Source: Leclercia adecarboxylata (GTDB lineage: Bacteria; Pseudomonadota; Gammaproteobacteria; Enterobacterales; Enterobacteriaceae). From it: DNA of 64,000 nt. The stretch covers positions 1,488,001-1,552,000 of the forward strand of contig NZ_CP098325.1 of NCBI RefSeq assembly GCF_023639785.1, in the 5' to 3' direction. Position numbers and translations under genes: made by a program. The notes below the pieces were generated by a model, which was not told where the DNA came from, made no database searches, and saw only the letters and a list, made by a program, of their open reading frames with translations. Every line of letters starts with the position of its first letter. Position 1 is the stretch's first letter. This document shows positions 11,872 to 22,401 of this stretch, in pieces.

Positions 11872-12885
11872 TCAACGATGTAGCTTACCGTGATCCCGCA
11901 GCCAGGCGGCGGTGCGCTCAATGCCTTCATCCAGCGTCACCAGCGGCTTATAGCCGAGCTCGCTCTCGGCGCGTTGCGTGTCGAGGGTAAAATCAAAGTT
12001 CAGTTTCGACACCCCGTAGTGGGTCAGCGCAGGCTCTTTGGCGGCTTTATTCCCCAGCCGCTCCATGCTGCGGGCAATAATATCCAGCATCGGGTAGGGC
12101 ACAGAGCGGATCCGGCAGTGAATATTCAGCTCGTCGATCAGCTTTTGCACAATGCTGCGCAGGGAGCGCGGTTCACCGTTGGTGATGTTGTAGGCCCGGC
12201 CGGACGGCAGACCGTCGCAGGCGCTCTGGCTCGCCAGCCACATGGCGTGAATGGCGTTGTCGAAATAGGTCATGTCCACCAGCGCATCCCCGCCGCGCGG
12301 CAGCAGCACGCTGCCGTAGTGGTGCATCATCTGCGCCAGGCGCGGAATAAACACTTTATCGTGCGGGCCAAACAGGCTCTGTGGACGCAGAATGGTAAAG
12401 CGGGTGTGCGGGTTCGACTGCGCCAGGAGATCGATCACCTCTTCGCTGGCGGCCTTGCTGCGGGCAAATTCGCAGGCGAAGCGGGCCGGGCGGAAATCTT
12501 CCTGGATATCGCGATGGTGGTGATAGTCAAAATAGAGCGACGGGGAGGAGATATGCACGAAGTTGCGCACGCCCCAGGCCACGGCCCACTCGCCGAGACG
12601 GCGGGTAGCCCGCACGTTTGCCAGATCGAACGCTTCCTGGGTTCCCCAGGGTGAGGTAAAGCTGGAGCAGTGCCACAGCGTATCGATCCCGGCCAGCATC
12701 ACTTTTGCCTGAGAAGAGACCAGTTCCGTCAGGTCGGCATGGACAAACTCTGCGCCCATTTTTTGCAGCAATTTACCCATCGCTTCATTACGACCGGTGG
12801 CCCGGACGCTGACGCCTTTATTGCGCAAAAACTCCACCGCATTGCGGCCTAAGCCGCTGGTGGCGCCGGTAACCAGTACCTTCAT
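11872..12885 (-). CDS. ybjS: NAD(P)-dependent epimerase/reductase family protein YbjS
   Basis: 337-aa extended short-chain dehydrogenase/reductase. The N-terminal Rossmann motif is [12 protein letters not shown] (about residues 5-16), and the fold continues with [13 protein letters not shown] and [10 protein letters not shown]. Size and position beside ybjT match E. coli YbjS, whose substrate is not established. It starts 91 nt after the ybjT stop and may be the last gene of a poxB-ltaE-ybjT-ybjS transcript. There is no room for a terminator between it and the convergent transglycosylase gene. Confidence 0.9.
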   Translation of the reverse strand: MKVLVTGATSGLGRNAVEFLRNKGVSVRATGRNEAMGKLLQKMGAEFVHADLTELVSSQAKVMLAGIDTLWHCSSFTSPWGTQEAFDLANVRATRRLGEWAVAWGVRNFVHISSPSLYFDYHHHRDIQEDFRPARFACEFARSKAASEEVIDLLAQSNPHTRFTILRPQSLFGPHDKVFIPRLAQMMHHYGSVLLPRGGDALVDMTYFDNAIHAMWLASQSACDGLPSGRAYNITNGEPRSLRSIVQKLIDELNIHCRIRSVPYPMLDIIARSMERLGNKAAKEPALTHYGVSKLNFDFTLDTQRAESELGYKPLVTLDEGIERTAAWLRDHGKLHR

Positions 12886-12976
12886 ATCGATCCACTGTTT
12901 TGAAAGAATTTCGTGCGCATTCTTCCGTGAATTACGCCTGTATGCAATGGGAAACGTGAAAGATTCGGAGTTTTAA

Positions 12977-14413
12977 TTAGTCCTTTTCTGGGTTTTGTTC
13001 TGCCAGAAAGGCAATGCGCCGCGCCATCCCCCGGAAGATAAACAGGTGCGCCGGGATCATCAGCAGCCAGTAGAACAGACCCGGCATGCCGTGCGGATGC
13101 CACCAGGCGCGCACGTCCAGCTCACGGCAATCACCTTTATCCTTCAGGGTAAAACAGAGCCGTCCGAGGCCGGGGGCTTTCATGCCAAACAGCAGCGCCA
13201 GCTGCTTCTCTGGCTCAACGATGATCACCTTCCAGCTGTCAACGGTATCGCCGGTTTGCAGGTACGGTGCGGCCGGGCGGCCTTTCGCCAGCGTATGCCC
13301 GACAAGCCGATCCATCATCGCCCGGGTTTGCCACAGGGCGTTGCCGAAGAAGTAGCGCTCTTTGCCGCCGATCTGGTTCACCACCTGCCACAGGGCACGC
13401 AGGCTGGCGGCGGTTTTCACCGTGCATCCGGCCTGTTTCGGGTAGTACCCGTATTCCGGACGCCAGCGGGCGAAGGCCTGGGGGTCGTAGCCCCAGTCGC
13501 TGGAGTTCACCAGCTTCTCCTCTTCCTTCAGCGTGTTGCGAACCGCCTCATCAAAGGGGATCAGCGTTTGCGGGATCAGGGCGCGCAGTTCGCGATCGTC
13601 CGCCAGCAGATCGTGCTTCAGGCCCTGGATTAGCGCTTTGGCGACGGTCGGCGGGACGGAGGTGATGACGTTTAAAAACCACACCGAGATCCAGCGGGTC
13701 GGGAAGGGGATGGGGATCAGCGGACGACGACGGCCGCTCACCCGCATAAAGTGTTCGAACTGCTGCTGATAGCTCAGTACTTCGGGCCCGGCGGCCTCCA
13801 GCACCCTGTGCGCTGTTGTGGGATGATTCAGCAGCTCAAACAGGTAGTGCAGCAGGTTCTCCAGCGCAATCGGCGTGGTGCGCGAGCGCACCCAGCGCGG
13901 CGGGGTCAGTACCGGCAGGTTGTAGACCATATCGCGCATCACTTCGAAGGCCGCCGAACCCGCGCCGACGATGATCCCGGCCCGCAGCTCGGTGAGCGGT
14001 ATTCCCGCGCTGCGCAGGATATCGGCGGTCACTTGCCGGGCGCGCAGGTGGTCGGACTGCTCATGCGCCGGGGCCTGCAAGGAGCTGAGAAAGAGTATCT
14101 GCTTAACGGGATGTTCCAGCAGCACGTCGCGGACGTTCATCGCCACCTGGCGTTCGTGGGCAATAAAATCGCCCCCTTCGCCCATGCTGTGGACCAGATA
14201 GTAAAGGGTGTCGACCCCCTCCAGCAGCGACGCCAGCGTCTGCGGCCAGTTGAGGTCGACAGTATGGCAGGTCACGCCCGGCAGGTTCTGCTTTTGCAGA
14301 CGCTCAATACTGCGTGCCGCCGCCCGTACCTGATGCCCGCGTGCGCTCAGGGCGGTAACCAGATGTTGACCGATATACCCGCTGGCACCCAGGACCAGAA
14401 TACGTTGCGTCAC
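12977..14413 (-). CDS. ybjT: SDR/DUF2867 family protein YbjT
   Basis: 478-aa protein with an N-terminal NAD(P)-binding Rossmann motif ([11 protein letters not shown], about residues 7-17) and a C-terminal DUF2867 half containing two hydrophobic stretches ([19 protein letters not shown]). Length and neighbours match E. coli YbjT. Function is unproven; the family is annotated as nucleoside-diphosphate-sugar epimerase-like. It lies 9 nt after the ltaE stop, so it is very likely cotranscribed with ltaE. Confidence 0.92.
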   Translation of the reverse strand: MTQRILVLGASGYIGQHLVTALSARGHQVRAAARSIERLQKQNLPGVTCHTVDLNWPQTLASLLEGVDTLYYLVHSMGEGGDFIAHERQVAMNVRDVLLEHPVKQILFLSSLQAPAHEQSDHLRARQVTADILRSAGIPLTELRAGIIVGAGSAAFEVMRDMVYNLPVLTPPRWVRSRTTPIALENLLHYLFELLNHPTTAHRVLEAAGPEVLSYQQQFEHFMRVSGRRRPLIPIPFPTRWISVWFLNVITSVPPTVAKALIQGLKHDLLADDRELRALIPQTLIPFDEAVRNTLKEEEKLVNSSDWGYDPQAFARWRPEYGYYPKQAGCTVKTAASLRALWQVVNQIGGKERYFFGNALWQTRAMMDRLVGHTLAKGRPAAPYLQTGDTVDSWKVIIVEPEKQLALLFGMKAPGLGRLCFTLKDKGDCRELDVRAWWHPHGMPGLFYWLLMIPAHLFIFRGMARRIAFLAEQNPEKD

Positions 14414-14422
14414 GTGTGTTCC

Positions 14423-15424
14423 TTAGCGCTGCAAAAACGCCTGCCAGTGGGCAACCACGTCTGCCAGTTGCTGGCGGTTGACATCGAGATGCATCACCAG
14501 ACGCACCACCGGCGAGGCGTTAATCAGCACGCCGCGCGCCTTCATAAACTCACCCAGCGCCGCCGCGTGCTCATCCCCGACGCGGATAAACAGCATGTTG
14601 GTGTCGTGACGCATCACGTCAGCGCCGATCTCGCGCAGCTGCGTGGCCATCCACGCCGCGTTATCGTGATCGTCCTTCAGACGGGTAACGTTATTTTTCA
14701 GAGCAAACAGACCCGCTGCGGCGAGGATCCCGGCCTGGCGCATGCCGCCGCCGGTCATTTTACGCCAGCGATTTGCGCGCTTGATGTAGTCGGCATTGCC
14801 CACCAGCAGGGAGCCCACCGGCGTGCCCAGCCCTTTGGAGAGACAAATGGTGAACGAGTCGCAATATTGCGTTATTTCTTTCAGCTCGCAGCCATACTCC
14901 ACCACGGCGTTAAAGATGCGCGCGCCATCAACGTGCAGACCCAGTCCGCGCTCGCGGGTAAATTCCCATGCCGCCTTCAGGTACTCACGCGGCAGCACTT
15001 TGCCGTTATGGGTGTTTTCAAGGCTGAGCAATTTTGTGCGGGCGAAGTGGATGTCGTCGGCTTTGATTTTGGCCGCGACCTTGTCCAGCGGCAGGGAGCC
15101 GTCTGCGGCGGCATCAATGGGCTGGGGCTGAATGCTGCCGAGCACCGCTGCACCGCCGGCTTCGTACAGGTAGTTATGCGCACCCTGGCCGACGATATAC
15201 TCTTCGCCGCGCTCGCAGTGGCTGAGCAGAGCCACCAGGTTTGCCTGGGTGCCGGTCGGCAGGAACAGAGCGGCCTCGTGGCCGCTCAGCCCGGCGGCAT
15301 AGCGCTGAAGCTCATTAACGGTCGGGTCATCGCCGTAGACGTCATCCCCGACCGGCGCGGCCAGCATCTCTTCCAGCATGGCTCGGCTCGGTCGGGTGAC
15401 GGTATCACTGCGTAAATCAATCAT
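14423..15424 (-). CDS. ltaE: Low-specificity L-threonine aldolase
   Basis: 333-aa PLP enzyme that splits L-threonine and L-allo-threonine to glycine and acetaldehyde. The N-terminus IDLRSDTVTRPS, the HVDGARIFNA segment and the PLP lysine K197 in TICLSKGLGTPVGS are all family signatures. Length equals E. coli LtaE. It follows poxB by 38 nt on the same strand. Confidence 0.97.
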   Translation of the reverse strand: MIDLRSDTVTRPSRAMLEEMLAAPVGDDVYGDDPTVNELQRYAAGLSGHEAALFLPTGTQANLVALLSHCERGEEYIVGQGAHNYLYEAGGAAVLGSIQPQPIDAAADGSLPLDKVAAKIKADDIHFARTKLLSLENTHNGKVLPREYLKAAWEFTRERGLGLHVDGARIFNAVVEYGCELKEITQYCDSFTICLSKGLGTPVGSLLVGNADYIKRANRWRKMTGGGMRQAGILAAAGLFALKNNVTRLKDDHDNAAWMATQLREIGADVMRHDTNMLFIRVGDEHAAALGEFMKARGVLINASPVVRLVMHLDVNRQQLADVVAHWQAFLQR

Positions 15425-15462
15425 GGCATTTCCTTATTATTTTAAAGGCGATGCCGATTGTT

Positions 15463-17181
15463 TTACCTGAGCCAGTTGGTTTTGGCTAGCTCCAAAACTT
15501 CGTCGCCACGGCCGCTGATAATGGCGCGCAGCATGTACAGGCTAAAGCCCTTTGCCTGCTCCAGTTTGATCTGCGGCGGAATGGCCAGCTCCTCTTTGGC
15601 GACCACCACATCCACCAGCACCGGCCCCTCGGTGGCAAAGGCGCGCTGGAGGGCGTCATCCACTTCCGAGGCCTTCTCGACGCGGATACCGGTGATGCCG
15701 CAGGCTTCGGCGATGGCGGCGAAGTTGGTGTCGTGCAGATCCGTACCGTCGGTCAGATAGCCGCCCGCTTTCATCTCCATTGCCACAAAGCCCAGCACGC
15801 TGTTGTTAAAGACGACGATCTTGATCGGCAGCTTCATCTGCGCCACGGAGAGAAAATCCCCCATCAGCATACTGAACCCGCCGTCGCCGCACATCGCCAC
15901 CACCTGTCGCTCCGGCGCGGTGGCTTTCGCCCCCAGCGCCTGCGGCATGGCGTTGGCCATCGAGCCGTGGTTAAACGAACCCAGCAGACGGCGCTTGCCG
16001 TTCATTTTCAGATAGCGCGCCGCCCAGACGGTGGGAGTGCCCACGTCACAGGTGAAGATGGCATCGTCGTCGGCATAGTGGCTGATCTGCTGCGCCAGAT
16101 ACTGCGGATGCAGCGCCTTATCGCCGGGCTTCGCCAGATCGTCCAGCCCTTTGCGGGCATCGCGATAATCGCTCAGGGCCTTATCCAGGAAGGTGCGATC
16201 GGTTTTCTCCTCCAGCAGCGGCATGAGTGCGGCGAGGGTGGCCTTGATGTCGCCCACCAGCGCCATGTCCACCTTGCTGTGCGCCCCGATGCTGGCAGGG
16301 TTGATGTCAATCTGAATGATTTTGGCGTCTGTGGGGTAAAACGCGCGATAGGGGAACTGGGTGCCGAGCAGCACCAGGGTATCGGCGTTCATCATGGTGT
16401 GGAACCCGGAAGAGAAGCCGATCAGCCCGGTCATCCCCACATCGTACGGGTTATCGTACTCCACGTGCTCTTTTCCACGCAGGGCGTGCACAATCGGTGC
16501 TTTAAGGGTGCCGGCAAATTCCAGCAGCTCCTCATGCGCGCCGGCGCAGCCGCTGCCGCACATCAGGGCGATATTGCTGGAATAACGCAGCAGCTGGGCC
16601 AGTTTTTTCAGCTCGGCATGGGCAGGGGTGACCATCGGCTGCGGTGCCGGATACCAGTGGGTGCTGGCCTGTTCCGGCGCCGGTTTCAGCGCCACGTCAC
16701 CGGGCAGCACAATGACAGAGACGCCGCGCTTGAGGATGGCGTTGCGCAGCGCCAGCGCCAGCACCTGAGGGATCTGCTCCGGGGATGAGACCAGTTCACA
16801 GTAGTGGCTGCATTCGCGGAACAGCTCCTGAGGATGCGTCTCCTGAAAATAGCCGCTGCCGATTTCGCTCGACGGAATGTGCGCGGCAATGGCGAGTACC
16901 GGGACATGGTTGCGATGACAGTCAAACAGGCCGTTGATCAGGTGCAGGTTACCCGGCCCGCAGGATCCAGCGCAGACCGCCAGCTCACCGGTAAGCTGCG
17001 CCTCGGCCCCGGCGGCAAACGCGGCGACCTCCTCATGGCGGGTCGGCATCCATTCGATAGTGCCCATCCGGTTCAGGCTGTCGCTCAGACCGTTGAGGGA
17101 ATCACCGGTAACGCCCCAGATCCGTTTGACCCCGACCTGTTCCAGCATTTTCGCAATATAGTTCGCCACGGTTTGTTTCAT
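15463..17181 (-). CDS. poxB: Pyruvate dehydrogenase (ubiquinone), pyruvate oxidase PoxB
   Basis: 572-aa thiamine-diphosphate and FAD enzyme that oxidises pyruvate to acetate and CO2 and passes electrons to ubiquinone at the inner membrane. It shows the N-terminal TPP-binding half ([17 protein letters not shown]), the middle FAD-binding domain and the C-terminal TPP motif [13 protein letters not shown] with NN. The C-terminal tail (about the last 24 residues) corresponds to the lipid-activated membrane-binding segment. In E. coli it is induced by RpoS in stationary phase; I do not see enough here to mark that promoter. Confidence 0.98.
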   Translation of the reverse strand: MKQTVANYIAKMLEQVGVKRIWGVTGDSLNGLSDSLNRMGTIEWMPTRHEEVAAFAAGAEAQLTGELAVCAGSCGPGNLHLINGLFDCHRNHVPVLAIAAHIPSSEIGSGYFQETHPQELFRECSHYCELVSSPEQIPQVLALALRNAILKRGVSVIVLPGDVALKPAPEQASTHWYPAPQPMVTPAHAELKKLAQLLRYSSNIALMCGSGCAGAHEELLEFAGTLKAPIVHALRGKEHVEYDNPYDVGMTGLIGFSSGFHTMMNADTLVLLGTQFPYRAFYPTDAKIIQIDINPASIGAHSKVDMALVGDIKATLAALMPLLEEKTDRTFLDKALSDYRDARKGLDDLAKPGDKALHPQYLAQQISHYADDDAIFTCDVGTPTVWAARYLKMNGKRRLLGSFNHGSMANAMPQALGAKATAPERQVVAMCGDGGFSMLMGDFLSVAQMKLPIKIVVFNNSVLGFVAMEMKAGGYLTDGTDLHDTNFAAIAEACGITGIRVEKASEVDDALQRAFATEGPVLVDVVVAKEELAIPPQIKLEQAKGFSLYMLRAIISGRGDEVLELAKTNWLR

Positions 17182-17333
17182 GGTAGTCCGTCTCCTGAAT
17201 GTGATAACGCTTTCAAGCTTAGATGAAACTGACCGGCGTGCCCGCGAATTCCCCCTGATTAATCGTTGCTTTCAATGTGCAACATTTCGTCATATTCTGG
17301 TGGCTATAACTTTAAAAAATGGAGTAAATTCAG

Positions 17334-17768
17334 GTGGTTAAATCATTGTTAATGGCTGTTAATAAAACGCTAACGCGCGACGATGCCGGCAAACTGTTGT
17401 TGCGTCTGGCGGTAGGGGGCTTGATGCTGTTTCACGGGATGCATAAGGCCATCGATGGGGTGGGGGGCATTGCAGGCATGCTGGTGGCAAAAGGGCTGCC
17501 AGGCTTTATCGCCTATGGCGTTTTGATTGGCGAAGTGGTGGCGCCGATCCTGATTATTCTTGGCATTCTCACCCGTCCGTCGGCACTGGTTCTGGCCTTT
17601 ACCATGGTGGTGGCGTGGCTGATGGTGGGTACCGGCAAAACCTTTGCGCTGGACGCGGTAGGGGCCTGGGCGATTGAAAGTCTGGTCTATTTCTTCGTTG
17701 GTGCGCTGGCCGTGGCATTTTTAGGGGCAGGGCGGTATTCGGTGGTGAGCGATCCCGTCTGGAAGTAA
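17334..17768 (+). CDS. DoxX family membrane protein
   Basis: 144-aa hydrophobic protein with four predicted membrane segments. It carries the DoxX signature (LLLRLAVGGLMLFHGMHK, GVLIGEVVAPILIILGI). The GTG at 17334 has a GGAG 9 nt upstream (17321-17324); the in-frame ATG at 17352 has none, so I prefer GTG. DoxX proteins are annotated as quinol oxidase-subunit-like or thiosulfate-related, but the role of this one is unknown. It sits alone between the divergent poxB and a BIME, with hcr convergent, and I do not recall it at this position in E. coli K-12. Confidence 0.8.
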   Translation: MVKSLLMAVNKTLTRDDAGKLLLRLAVGGLMLFHGMHKAIDGVGGIAGMLVAKGLPGFIAYGVLIGEVVAPILIILGILTRPSALVLAFTMVVAWLMVGTGKTFALDAVGAWAIESLVYFFVGALAVAFLGAGRYSVVSDPVWK

Positions 17769-17769
17769 C

Positions 17770-17840
17770 GCCGGGCGGCACTGCGTTTGCCCGGCCTACA
17801 AAACCCGTAGGCCCGGTAAGCGCCAGCGCCACCGGGCGTT
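17770..17840. repeat. BIME (two REP units) between the DoxX gene and hcr
   Basis: Two palindromic units in opposite orientation: one beginning GCCGGGCGGCACTGCG and one GTAGGCCCGGTAAGCGCC, joined by an A-rich linker. This is the standard REP/BIME layout of enterobacteria, here between two convergent genes. Confidence 0.8.
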
Positions 17841-17843
17841 ACA

Positions 17844-18812
17844 TCACGCCAGAACCAAATCCCCCTGCGGATGACAGGAGCAGGCCAGCACATAGCCTTC
17901 TGCCACTTCGGCATCCGTCAGCGTCATGGTGCTGGTGACGGTATAATTTCCGTCCATCACCTTCGTTTTACAGCATCCGCAGACGCCCGCCCGACAGGCG
18001 GCAACAACCGGTACGTTATTGCTCTCCAGCGCTTCCAGCAGCGTGCTGCCCACGCGGCCAAAGAAGGTTTTTGCGGGCTCCAGTTTGGTAAACTTCAGCC
18101 CACTGGTGGCGGCTTCGGCCACTGGCGTGAAGAACTGCTCTTTGAAGAAGCGGGTGACGCCCAGGGCCTTCACCTCTTCTTCAACGATGTCCATATAGGG
18201 CGCCGGACCACAGGTCATCACGGTCCGGGAGGCGATATCCGGCACGCTTTGCAGCAGCTCGCGGCTCAGGCGACCGGCGACAAACCCCTCGGTGGCGTTA
18301 TTTTCCGCCACCAGGGTCACCGGATAATTCCGCCATTCTTCAGCAAAAATCACATCCTGCGGCGAGCGCACGCTGAAGATCACCGCCACGTCAGCCTGCG
18401 GACGGTATTTCGCCAGCCAGCGACGCATGGACATCACCGGCGTCACGCCGCAACCGGCGGCCAGCAGCAGGAATTTATCGTCCGGCTTGTCGTCACAGGT
18501 AAAATCACCCTGCGCGTCAGAAAGCCAGATGTAATCCCCACGTTTGACATCGTGCGTCAGCCACTGAGAGCCTGCCCCCTCATCAATGCGGCGGACGGTC
18601 AGCGTAATGTACTCGCTGATGCCAGGCGTCGAGGAGATCGTGTACGCCCGCAGCGTATCCGCTGAGTGACGCACGCTGACCAGCGCATACTGCCCGGCAC
18701 GGTATGGATAGTAGTCGTGGCACAGCAACGAAATTGTCCAGACATCCGGCGTTTCCTGATGGATGTGGTGAACCTGCATCCGCCATGGGCACTGATGGGT
18801 TGGCATAGTCAT
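17844..18812 (-). CDS. hcr: NADH oxidoreductase Hcr (Hcp reductase)
   Basis: 322-aa electron donor for the hybrid-cluster protein. The FAD domain (RAYTISSTPG) and NAD domain (AAGCGVTPVMSM) are followed by a C-terminal plant-type [2Fe-2S] ferredoxin domain (CRAGVCGCCKTKVMDG and a last Cys in LACSC). Start ATG 18812 has GGAG 7 nt upstream. It begins 11 nt after the hcp stop, so hcp-hcr form one operon as in E. coli. Confidence 0.96.
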   Translation of the reverse strand: MTMPTHQCPWRMQVHHIHQETPDVWTISLLCHDYYPYRAGQYALVSVRHSADTLRAYTISSTPGISEYITLTVRRIDEGAGSQWLTHDVKRGDYIWLSDAQGDFTCDDKPDDKFLLLAAGCGVTPVMSMRRWLAKYRPQADVAVIFSVRSPQDVIFAEEWRNYPVTLVAENNATEGFVAGRLSRELLQSVPDIASRTVMTCGPAPYMDIVEEEVKALGVTRFFKEQFFTPVAEAATSGLKFTKLEPAKTFFGRVGSTLLEALESNNVPVVAACRAGVCGCCKTKVMDGNYTVTSTMTLTDAEVAEGYVLACSCHPQGDLVLA

Positions 18813-18823
18813 TCTTTTACTCC

Positions 18824-20476
18824 TTACGCGCTCAGCAGTTGCTTCATGTCTTCTTCAACGGTGGTCACGGAACGCAGACCAAACTTCTCGTTGAGCACCG
18901 CCAGCAGATCCGGGGTAAAGAAGCCCGGTGCGGTCGGGCCGGTGACGATGTTTTTTACGCCCAGCGACAGCAGGGTCAGCAGGATCACAATCGCTTTCTG
19001 TTCGAACCAGGAGAGTACCAGCGACAGCGGCAGGTCGTTCACGCCACAGCCCAGTTTTTCTGCCAGGGTGACCGCCAGGATAATGGCAGAGTAGGCATCG
19101 TTACACTGACCGGCATCGATCAGGCGCGGCAGGCCTTCGATATCGCCGAACTCCAGCTTATTGAAGCGGTATTTACCGCACGCCAGGGTCAGGATCAGGC
19201 AGTCGTCCGGGACGCTGGTGGCAAAGTCGGTGAAGTAGTTACGTTCGCTGCGCGCGCCGTCACAGCCGCCCACCAGGAAGATGTGACGCAATTTTTCGCG
19301 GCTCACCAGGTCGATCAGGGAATCGGCAGCGCCCAGCAGGGTCTGACGACCGAAACCGACGGTGATCAGGTGAGGAATTTCGCTGTAGGGGAAGCCCGCC
19401 ATCTGCTGCGCCTGGGCAATCACCGGACCAAAGTCGTCCCCTTCGAGGTGGCTTACGCCCGGCCAGCCGACGATGCTGCGGGTCCAGATGCGATCGTCGT
19501 AGGCGCCCACGGTTGGGTCGATGATGCAGTTAGAGGTCATCACGATGGGGCCAGGGAAGCGGGCGAATTCCACCTGCTGGTTCTGCCAGCCGCTGCCGTA
19601 GTTACCGATCAGATGTTTGAATTTACGCAGCTCCGGATAGCCGTGGGCGGGCAGCATTTCGCCGTGGGTGTAGACGTTGACGCCGGTGCCGTCGGTCTGC
19701 TCCAGCAGGTTATAGAGATCTTTCAGGTCGTGACCGGAGATCAGGATGCACTTGCCTTCGGTCGCCTTAACGTTGACCTGAGTTGGGGTTGGGTGGCCAT
19801 ATTTGCTGGTTTCACCGGCGTCCAGAATGCTCATCACTTTGAAGTTCATCTGGCCGATTTCCATGGCGCACTCCAGCAGCGCGTTCATGTCCGCAGGCCA
19901 GGTGCCCAGCCACGCCATGATGTTGTGGTACTGGGCGTAGATGGCGTTGTCGTACTGATCCAGCACGTGGGCGTGTTCCATATAGGCCGCGGCACCTTTC
20001 AGGCCGTACAGGCAGAGCAGGCGCAGGCCGAGGATGTTCTCGCCAATCGCGGCTTTGTCTTTGTTCGGGGTAAATTCTGCCGCCTGGCGCTGCAGGTCAC
20101 CGAGGTCGTCGCTTACCAGCTGCAGGTCGGCCATCGGGTTATCGACGCGGGCGCTGGCATCGGCATTCAGGCACTGCGCTTTAAGGGCTTCACGCAGGGC
20201 AATGGCTTCCCGGGCGTAGCCCACGATGCGCGGGGAATCGAAGTTAACGTTGGTCAGGGTTGAGAAAAACGCGCGCGGGGCGAAGTTATCGACATAGTGG
20301 TCGATAATGCCATATTCCCGGGCCTTAAATGCCCAGGCGGATAAACCCTGCAGGGCGGCAATCAGTAAATCCTGCAGATCGGAGGTTTCGGCGGTTTTAC
20401 CGCACATGCCCTGTGCGTAAGAGCAGCCGTTGCCGGCTGGGGTACGGATGGTTTGTTCACATTGCACACAAAACAT
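18824..20476 (-). CDS. hcp: Hybrid-cluster protein Hcp (NO reductase / protein S-nitrosylase)
   Basis: 550-aa iron-sulfur-oxygen cluster enzyme acting on nitric oxide and in protein S-nitrosylation under anaerobic conditions. The N-terminal Cys motif ([25 protein letters not shown], conserved cysteines only) and the hybrid-cluster ligands in the C-terminal half ([24 protein letters not shown]) are present. I start at ATG 20476 rather than GTG 20482: the AGG at the right spacing fits ATG and gives the E. coli length. An NsrR-like operator lies just upstream. Confidence 0.97.
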   Translation of the reverse strand: MFCVQCEQTIRTPAGNGCSYAQGMCGKTAETSDLQDLLIAALQGLSAWAFKAREYGIIDHYVDNFAPRAFFSTLTNVNFDSPRIVGYAREAIALREALKAQCLNADASARVDNPMADLQLVSDDLGDLQRQAAEFTPNKDKAAIGENILGLRLLCLYGLKGAAAYMEHAHVLDQYDNAIYAQYHNIMAWLGTWPADMNALLECAMEIGQMNFKVMSILDAGETSKYGHPTPTQVNVKATEGKCILISGHDLKDLYNLLEQTDGTGVNVYTHGEMLPAHGYPELRKFKHLIGNYGSGWQNQQVEFARFPGPIVMTSNCIIDPTVGAYDDRIWTRSIVGWPGVSHLEGDDFGPVIAQAQQMAGFPYSEIPHLITVGFGRQTLLGAADSLIDLVSREKLRHIFLVGGCDGARSERNYFTDFATSVPDDCLILTLACGKYRFNKLEFGDIEGLPRLIDAGQCNDAYSAIILAVTLAEKLGCGVNDLPLSLVLSWFEQKAIVILLTLLSLGVKNIVTGPTAPGFFTPDLLAVLNEKFGLRSVTTVEEDMKQLLSA

Positions 20477-20490
20477 AATCACACCTGTTA

Positions 20491-20513
20491 AAGTTATATT
20501 TGATATACATGTT
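20491..20513. promoter_or_regulatory. NsrR-like operator upstream of hcp
   Basis: A 23-bp imperfect palindrome: left half AAGTTATATTT, one central base, right half (read on the other strand) AACATGTATAT. Each half agrees with the NsrR half-site AAGATGYATTT at 9 of 11 positions. It lies 14-37 nt before the hcp start codon, where binding would cover the transcription start. NsrR repression of hcp is established in E. coli; the site here is read from sequence. Confidence 0.65.
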
Positions 20514-20572
20514 TAAGGTTATGCCTGTGTCGGTACGCTGAAAAGGGCTTTCTACGACAAAATAGAGGGAGA

Positions 20573-20586
20573 TTGATTTAGCGCAA
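20573..20586. promoter_or_regulatory. Possible FNR site upstream of hcp
   Basis: TTGATTTAGCGCAA matches the FNR consensus TTGAT-N4-ATCAA at 8 of 10 positions. Its centre is about 100 nt before the hcp start, roughly the far-upstream placement of the FNR site in E. coli hcp. The match is imperfect. Confidence 0.35.
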
Positions 20587-20619
20587 TTTTGGCGGCAGCA
20601 GGCTACCGCCAAAGAAGTA

Positions 20620-21519
20620 TCAGGCTGAGAAGAAGGCCATCATGACGGGCACCAGCAGGCTTAAAATAAAGCCATGCACGATGGCAGCAGGCACCATCTC
20701 CAGCCCGCCTGAACGTTGCAGAACCGGCAGGGTAAAGTCCATTGAGGTGGCGCCGCACAGCCCCAGCGCCGTGGAGCGGCTGCGGCGAACCAGACCCGGG
20801 ATCAGCATAATGGCGATAAGCTCGCGGGCGAGATCGTTAAAGAAGGCGGCGCTGCCAATCACCGGACCAAAGGATTCGGTTAACAGAATGCCGGAAAGGG
20901 AATACCAGCCAAAGCCGGAGGCCATCGCCAGGGCAGTATTGAGCGGCAGGTCGAGAATAAAGGCATTAATTACGCCCCCCACCAGCGAACTGCCCACCAC
21001 GACGACCGCCACCATCATGCCGCGACGGTTAAGAACGATCTGCTTCAGGGTCATGCCATTATTTCGCAGCTGAATACCAATAAGGAACAGCAGGAAGATC
21101 AGCGTATATTCGCTGGCCTCGGTGGCGTGCTGTAAAAAAGCGTAGCCCGTCAGCCCCAGCAGAAAACCGAGGACTAGCACGCCGCATAATTTTAATGACT
21201 CCAGCGCCATCGCAATACGTGAGGGTAATTTTTCCTGATGATGGTGGTTTTTCCATGGAATGGCGCGCTCCAGCCAGAAAAGAGCCGCAATATTGCACGC
21301 GAGGATAACCACCATCGTAATAATGGAGTAGTGAAGAATAGAGAGCAGATTGGTGGCCAGATTATCGAGGAAGGCGAGGCTGATCCCCATAAAAAAGAGA
21401 ATGACGTAGACAATCCAGCTCAGTAAACGGTTGATCAGTTTTAACGCTGACACTTGATGAAGCGGAATGAGATAGCCCACGATCAGCGGGAGGAGAATGA
21501 TTAAGAGTCCTGAAAACAT
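20620..21519 (-). CDS. lysO: L-lysine exporter LysO (YbjE)
   Basis: 299-aa inner-membrane protein with eight or more hydrophobic helices. In E. coli YbjE/LysO exports lysine and confers resistance to thialysine. Core segments such as FLLFLIGIQLRNNGM and ATSMDFTLPVLQRSGG are conserved. I use ATG 21519, giving the E. coli length, with AGGA 10 nt upstream; an in-frame TTG at 21525 is only 4 nt from that AGGA. Expression in E. coli is controlled by ArgR; no clear ARG box was found by eye. Confidence 0.93.
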   Translation of the reverse strand: MFSGLLIILLPLIVGYLIPLHQVSALKLINRLLSWIVYVILFFMGISLAFLDNLATNLLSILHYSIITMVVILACNIAALFWLERAIPWKNHHHQEKLPSRIAMALESLKLCGVLVLGFLLGLTGYAFLQHATEASEYTLIFLLFLIGIQLRNNGMTLKQIVLNRRGMMVAVVVVGSSLVGGVINAFILDLPLNTALAMASGFGWYSLSGILLTESFGPVIGSAAFFNDLARELIAIMLIPGLVRRSRSTALGLCGATSMDFTLPVLQRSGGLEMVPAAIVHGFILSLLVPVMMAFFSA

Positions 21520-21610
21520 GAACAACCGGTCCTTTATTTGAGTGGCGCTGAGACACTACCCAATAAAGGCTGTTCAGTAAAGGTAGAAAATGGGGGCGGT
21601 GCGGTTTAAT

Positions 21611-21689
21611 GCCGGGCGGCGCTGGCGCTTGCCCGGCCTGCGAAATGCCCTGTCTGTAGGCCGGGTAAGGCGAAGCCGCCACCCGGCAC
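21611..21689. repeat. BIME (two REP units) between lysO and aqpZ
   Basis: Two inverted palindromic units, GCCGGGCGGCGCTGGCGC... and GTAGGCCGGGTAAGGCG..., separated by about 15 bp. It lies downstream of aqpZ, between its stop and the lysO promoter region. Confidence 0.85.
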
Positions 21690-21705
21690 CACAACGCGTG
21701 CAATC

Positions 21706-22401
21706 TTAATCGCGTTTTTCCAGCAGGGTACGATACAGCACGCCGCCAAGGATACCGCCAATAATCGGCATCACCCAGAACAGCCACAGCTGCTGAAGCG
21801 CCCAGCCACCCTGGAAGATAGCTACCGCGGTGCTGCGAGCTGGGTTAACGGAGGTATTGGTCACCGGAATGCTGATCAGGTGGATCAGCGTCAGCGCCAG
21901 GCCAATTGCAATCGGTGCGAAACCGGCCGGAGCGTGTTTGTCGGTTGCACCGTGGATCACCAGCAGGAAGCCAGCCGTCAGCACAATTTCAATCACAATG
22001 GCAGAGAGCATGGAGAAGCCGCCCGGGGAGTGCTCGCCAAAGCCGTTTGAGGCAAAACCGCTGGCCGCAGCGTCAAAGCCCGCTTTACCGCTGGCAACGA
22101 CATACAGAATAGCGGCAGCGATAATTCCGCCAATCACCTGGGCAATAATATAGCCAATAACGTCTTTCGCCGGAAAACGACCGCCAGCCCACAAGCCTAA
22201 TGTTACCGCCGGGTTAAAGTGACCACCGGAAATATGCCCTACGGCATAGGCCATGGTTAATACCGTTAAGCCGAAGGCCAGTGAAACACCAACAAAACCG
22301 ATTCCCAGCTCCGGGAAACCTGCTGCCAGTACTGCGCTGCCGCAGCCACCAAATACCAACCAGAATGTACCAAAACATTCTGCTGCTAATTTTCTGAACA
22401 T
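21706..22401 (-). CDS. aqpZ: Aquaporin Z
   Basis: 231-aa water channel of the inner membrane. Both NPA boxes are present ([12 protein letters not shown] and [13 protein letters not shown]), as are six membrane helices. The frame is open 18 codons further upstream, but ATG 22401 gives [14 protein letters not shown], identical to the E. coli start, and has AGGTGG just before it. The upstream extension is therefore untranslated leader. Confidence 0.98.
   Translation of the reverse strand: MFRKLAAECFGTFWLVFGGCGSAVLAAGFPELGIGFVGVSLAFGLTVLTMAYAVGHISGGHFNPAVTLGLWAGGRFPAKDVIGYIIAQVIGGIIAAAILYVVASGKAGFDAAASGFASNGFGEHSPGGFSMLSAIVIEIVLTAGFLLVIHGATDKHAPAGFAPIAIGLALTLIHLISIPVTNTSVNPARSTAVAIFQGGWALQQLWLFWVMPIIGGILGGVLYRTLLEKRD

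Noticed and set aside
13751..15415. 554-codon open frame antisense to ybjT and ltaE
   Set aside because: It spans two well-supported genes on the other strand and has shadow-type composition.
18839..20263. 474-codon open frame antisense to hcp
   Set aside because: Shadow of hcp; composition dominated by His, Gln, Val and Gly with no motif.
20482..20483. Longer starts for aqpZ, lrp, trxB, pflA, focA, hcp and clpA
   Set aside because: The frames are open upstream, but the shorter starts have better ribosome-binding sites and match the lengths of the E. coli proteins.
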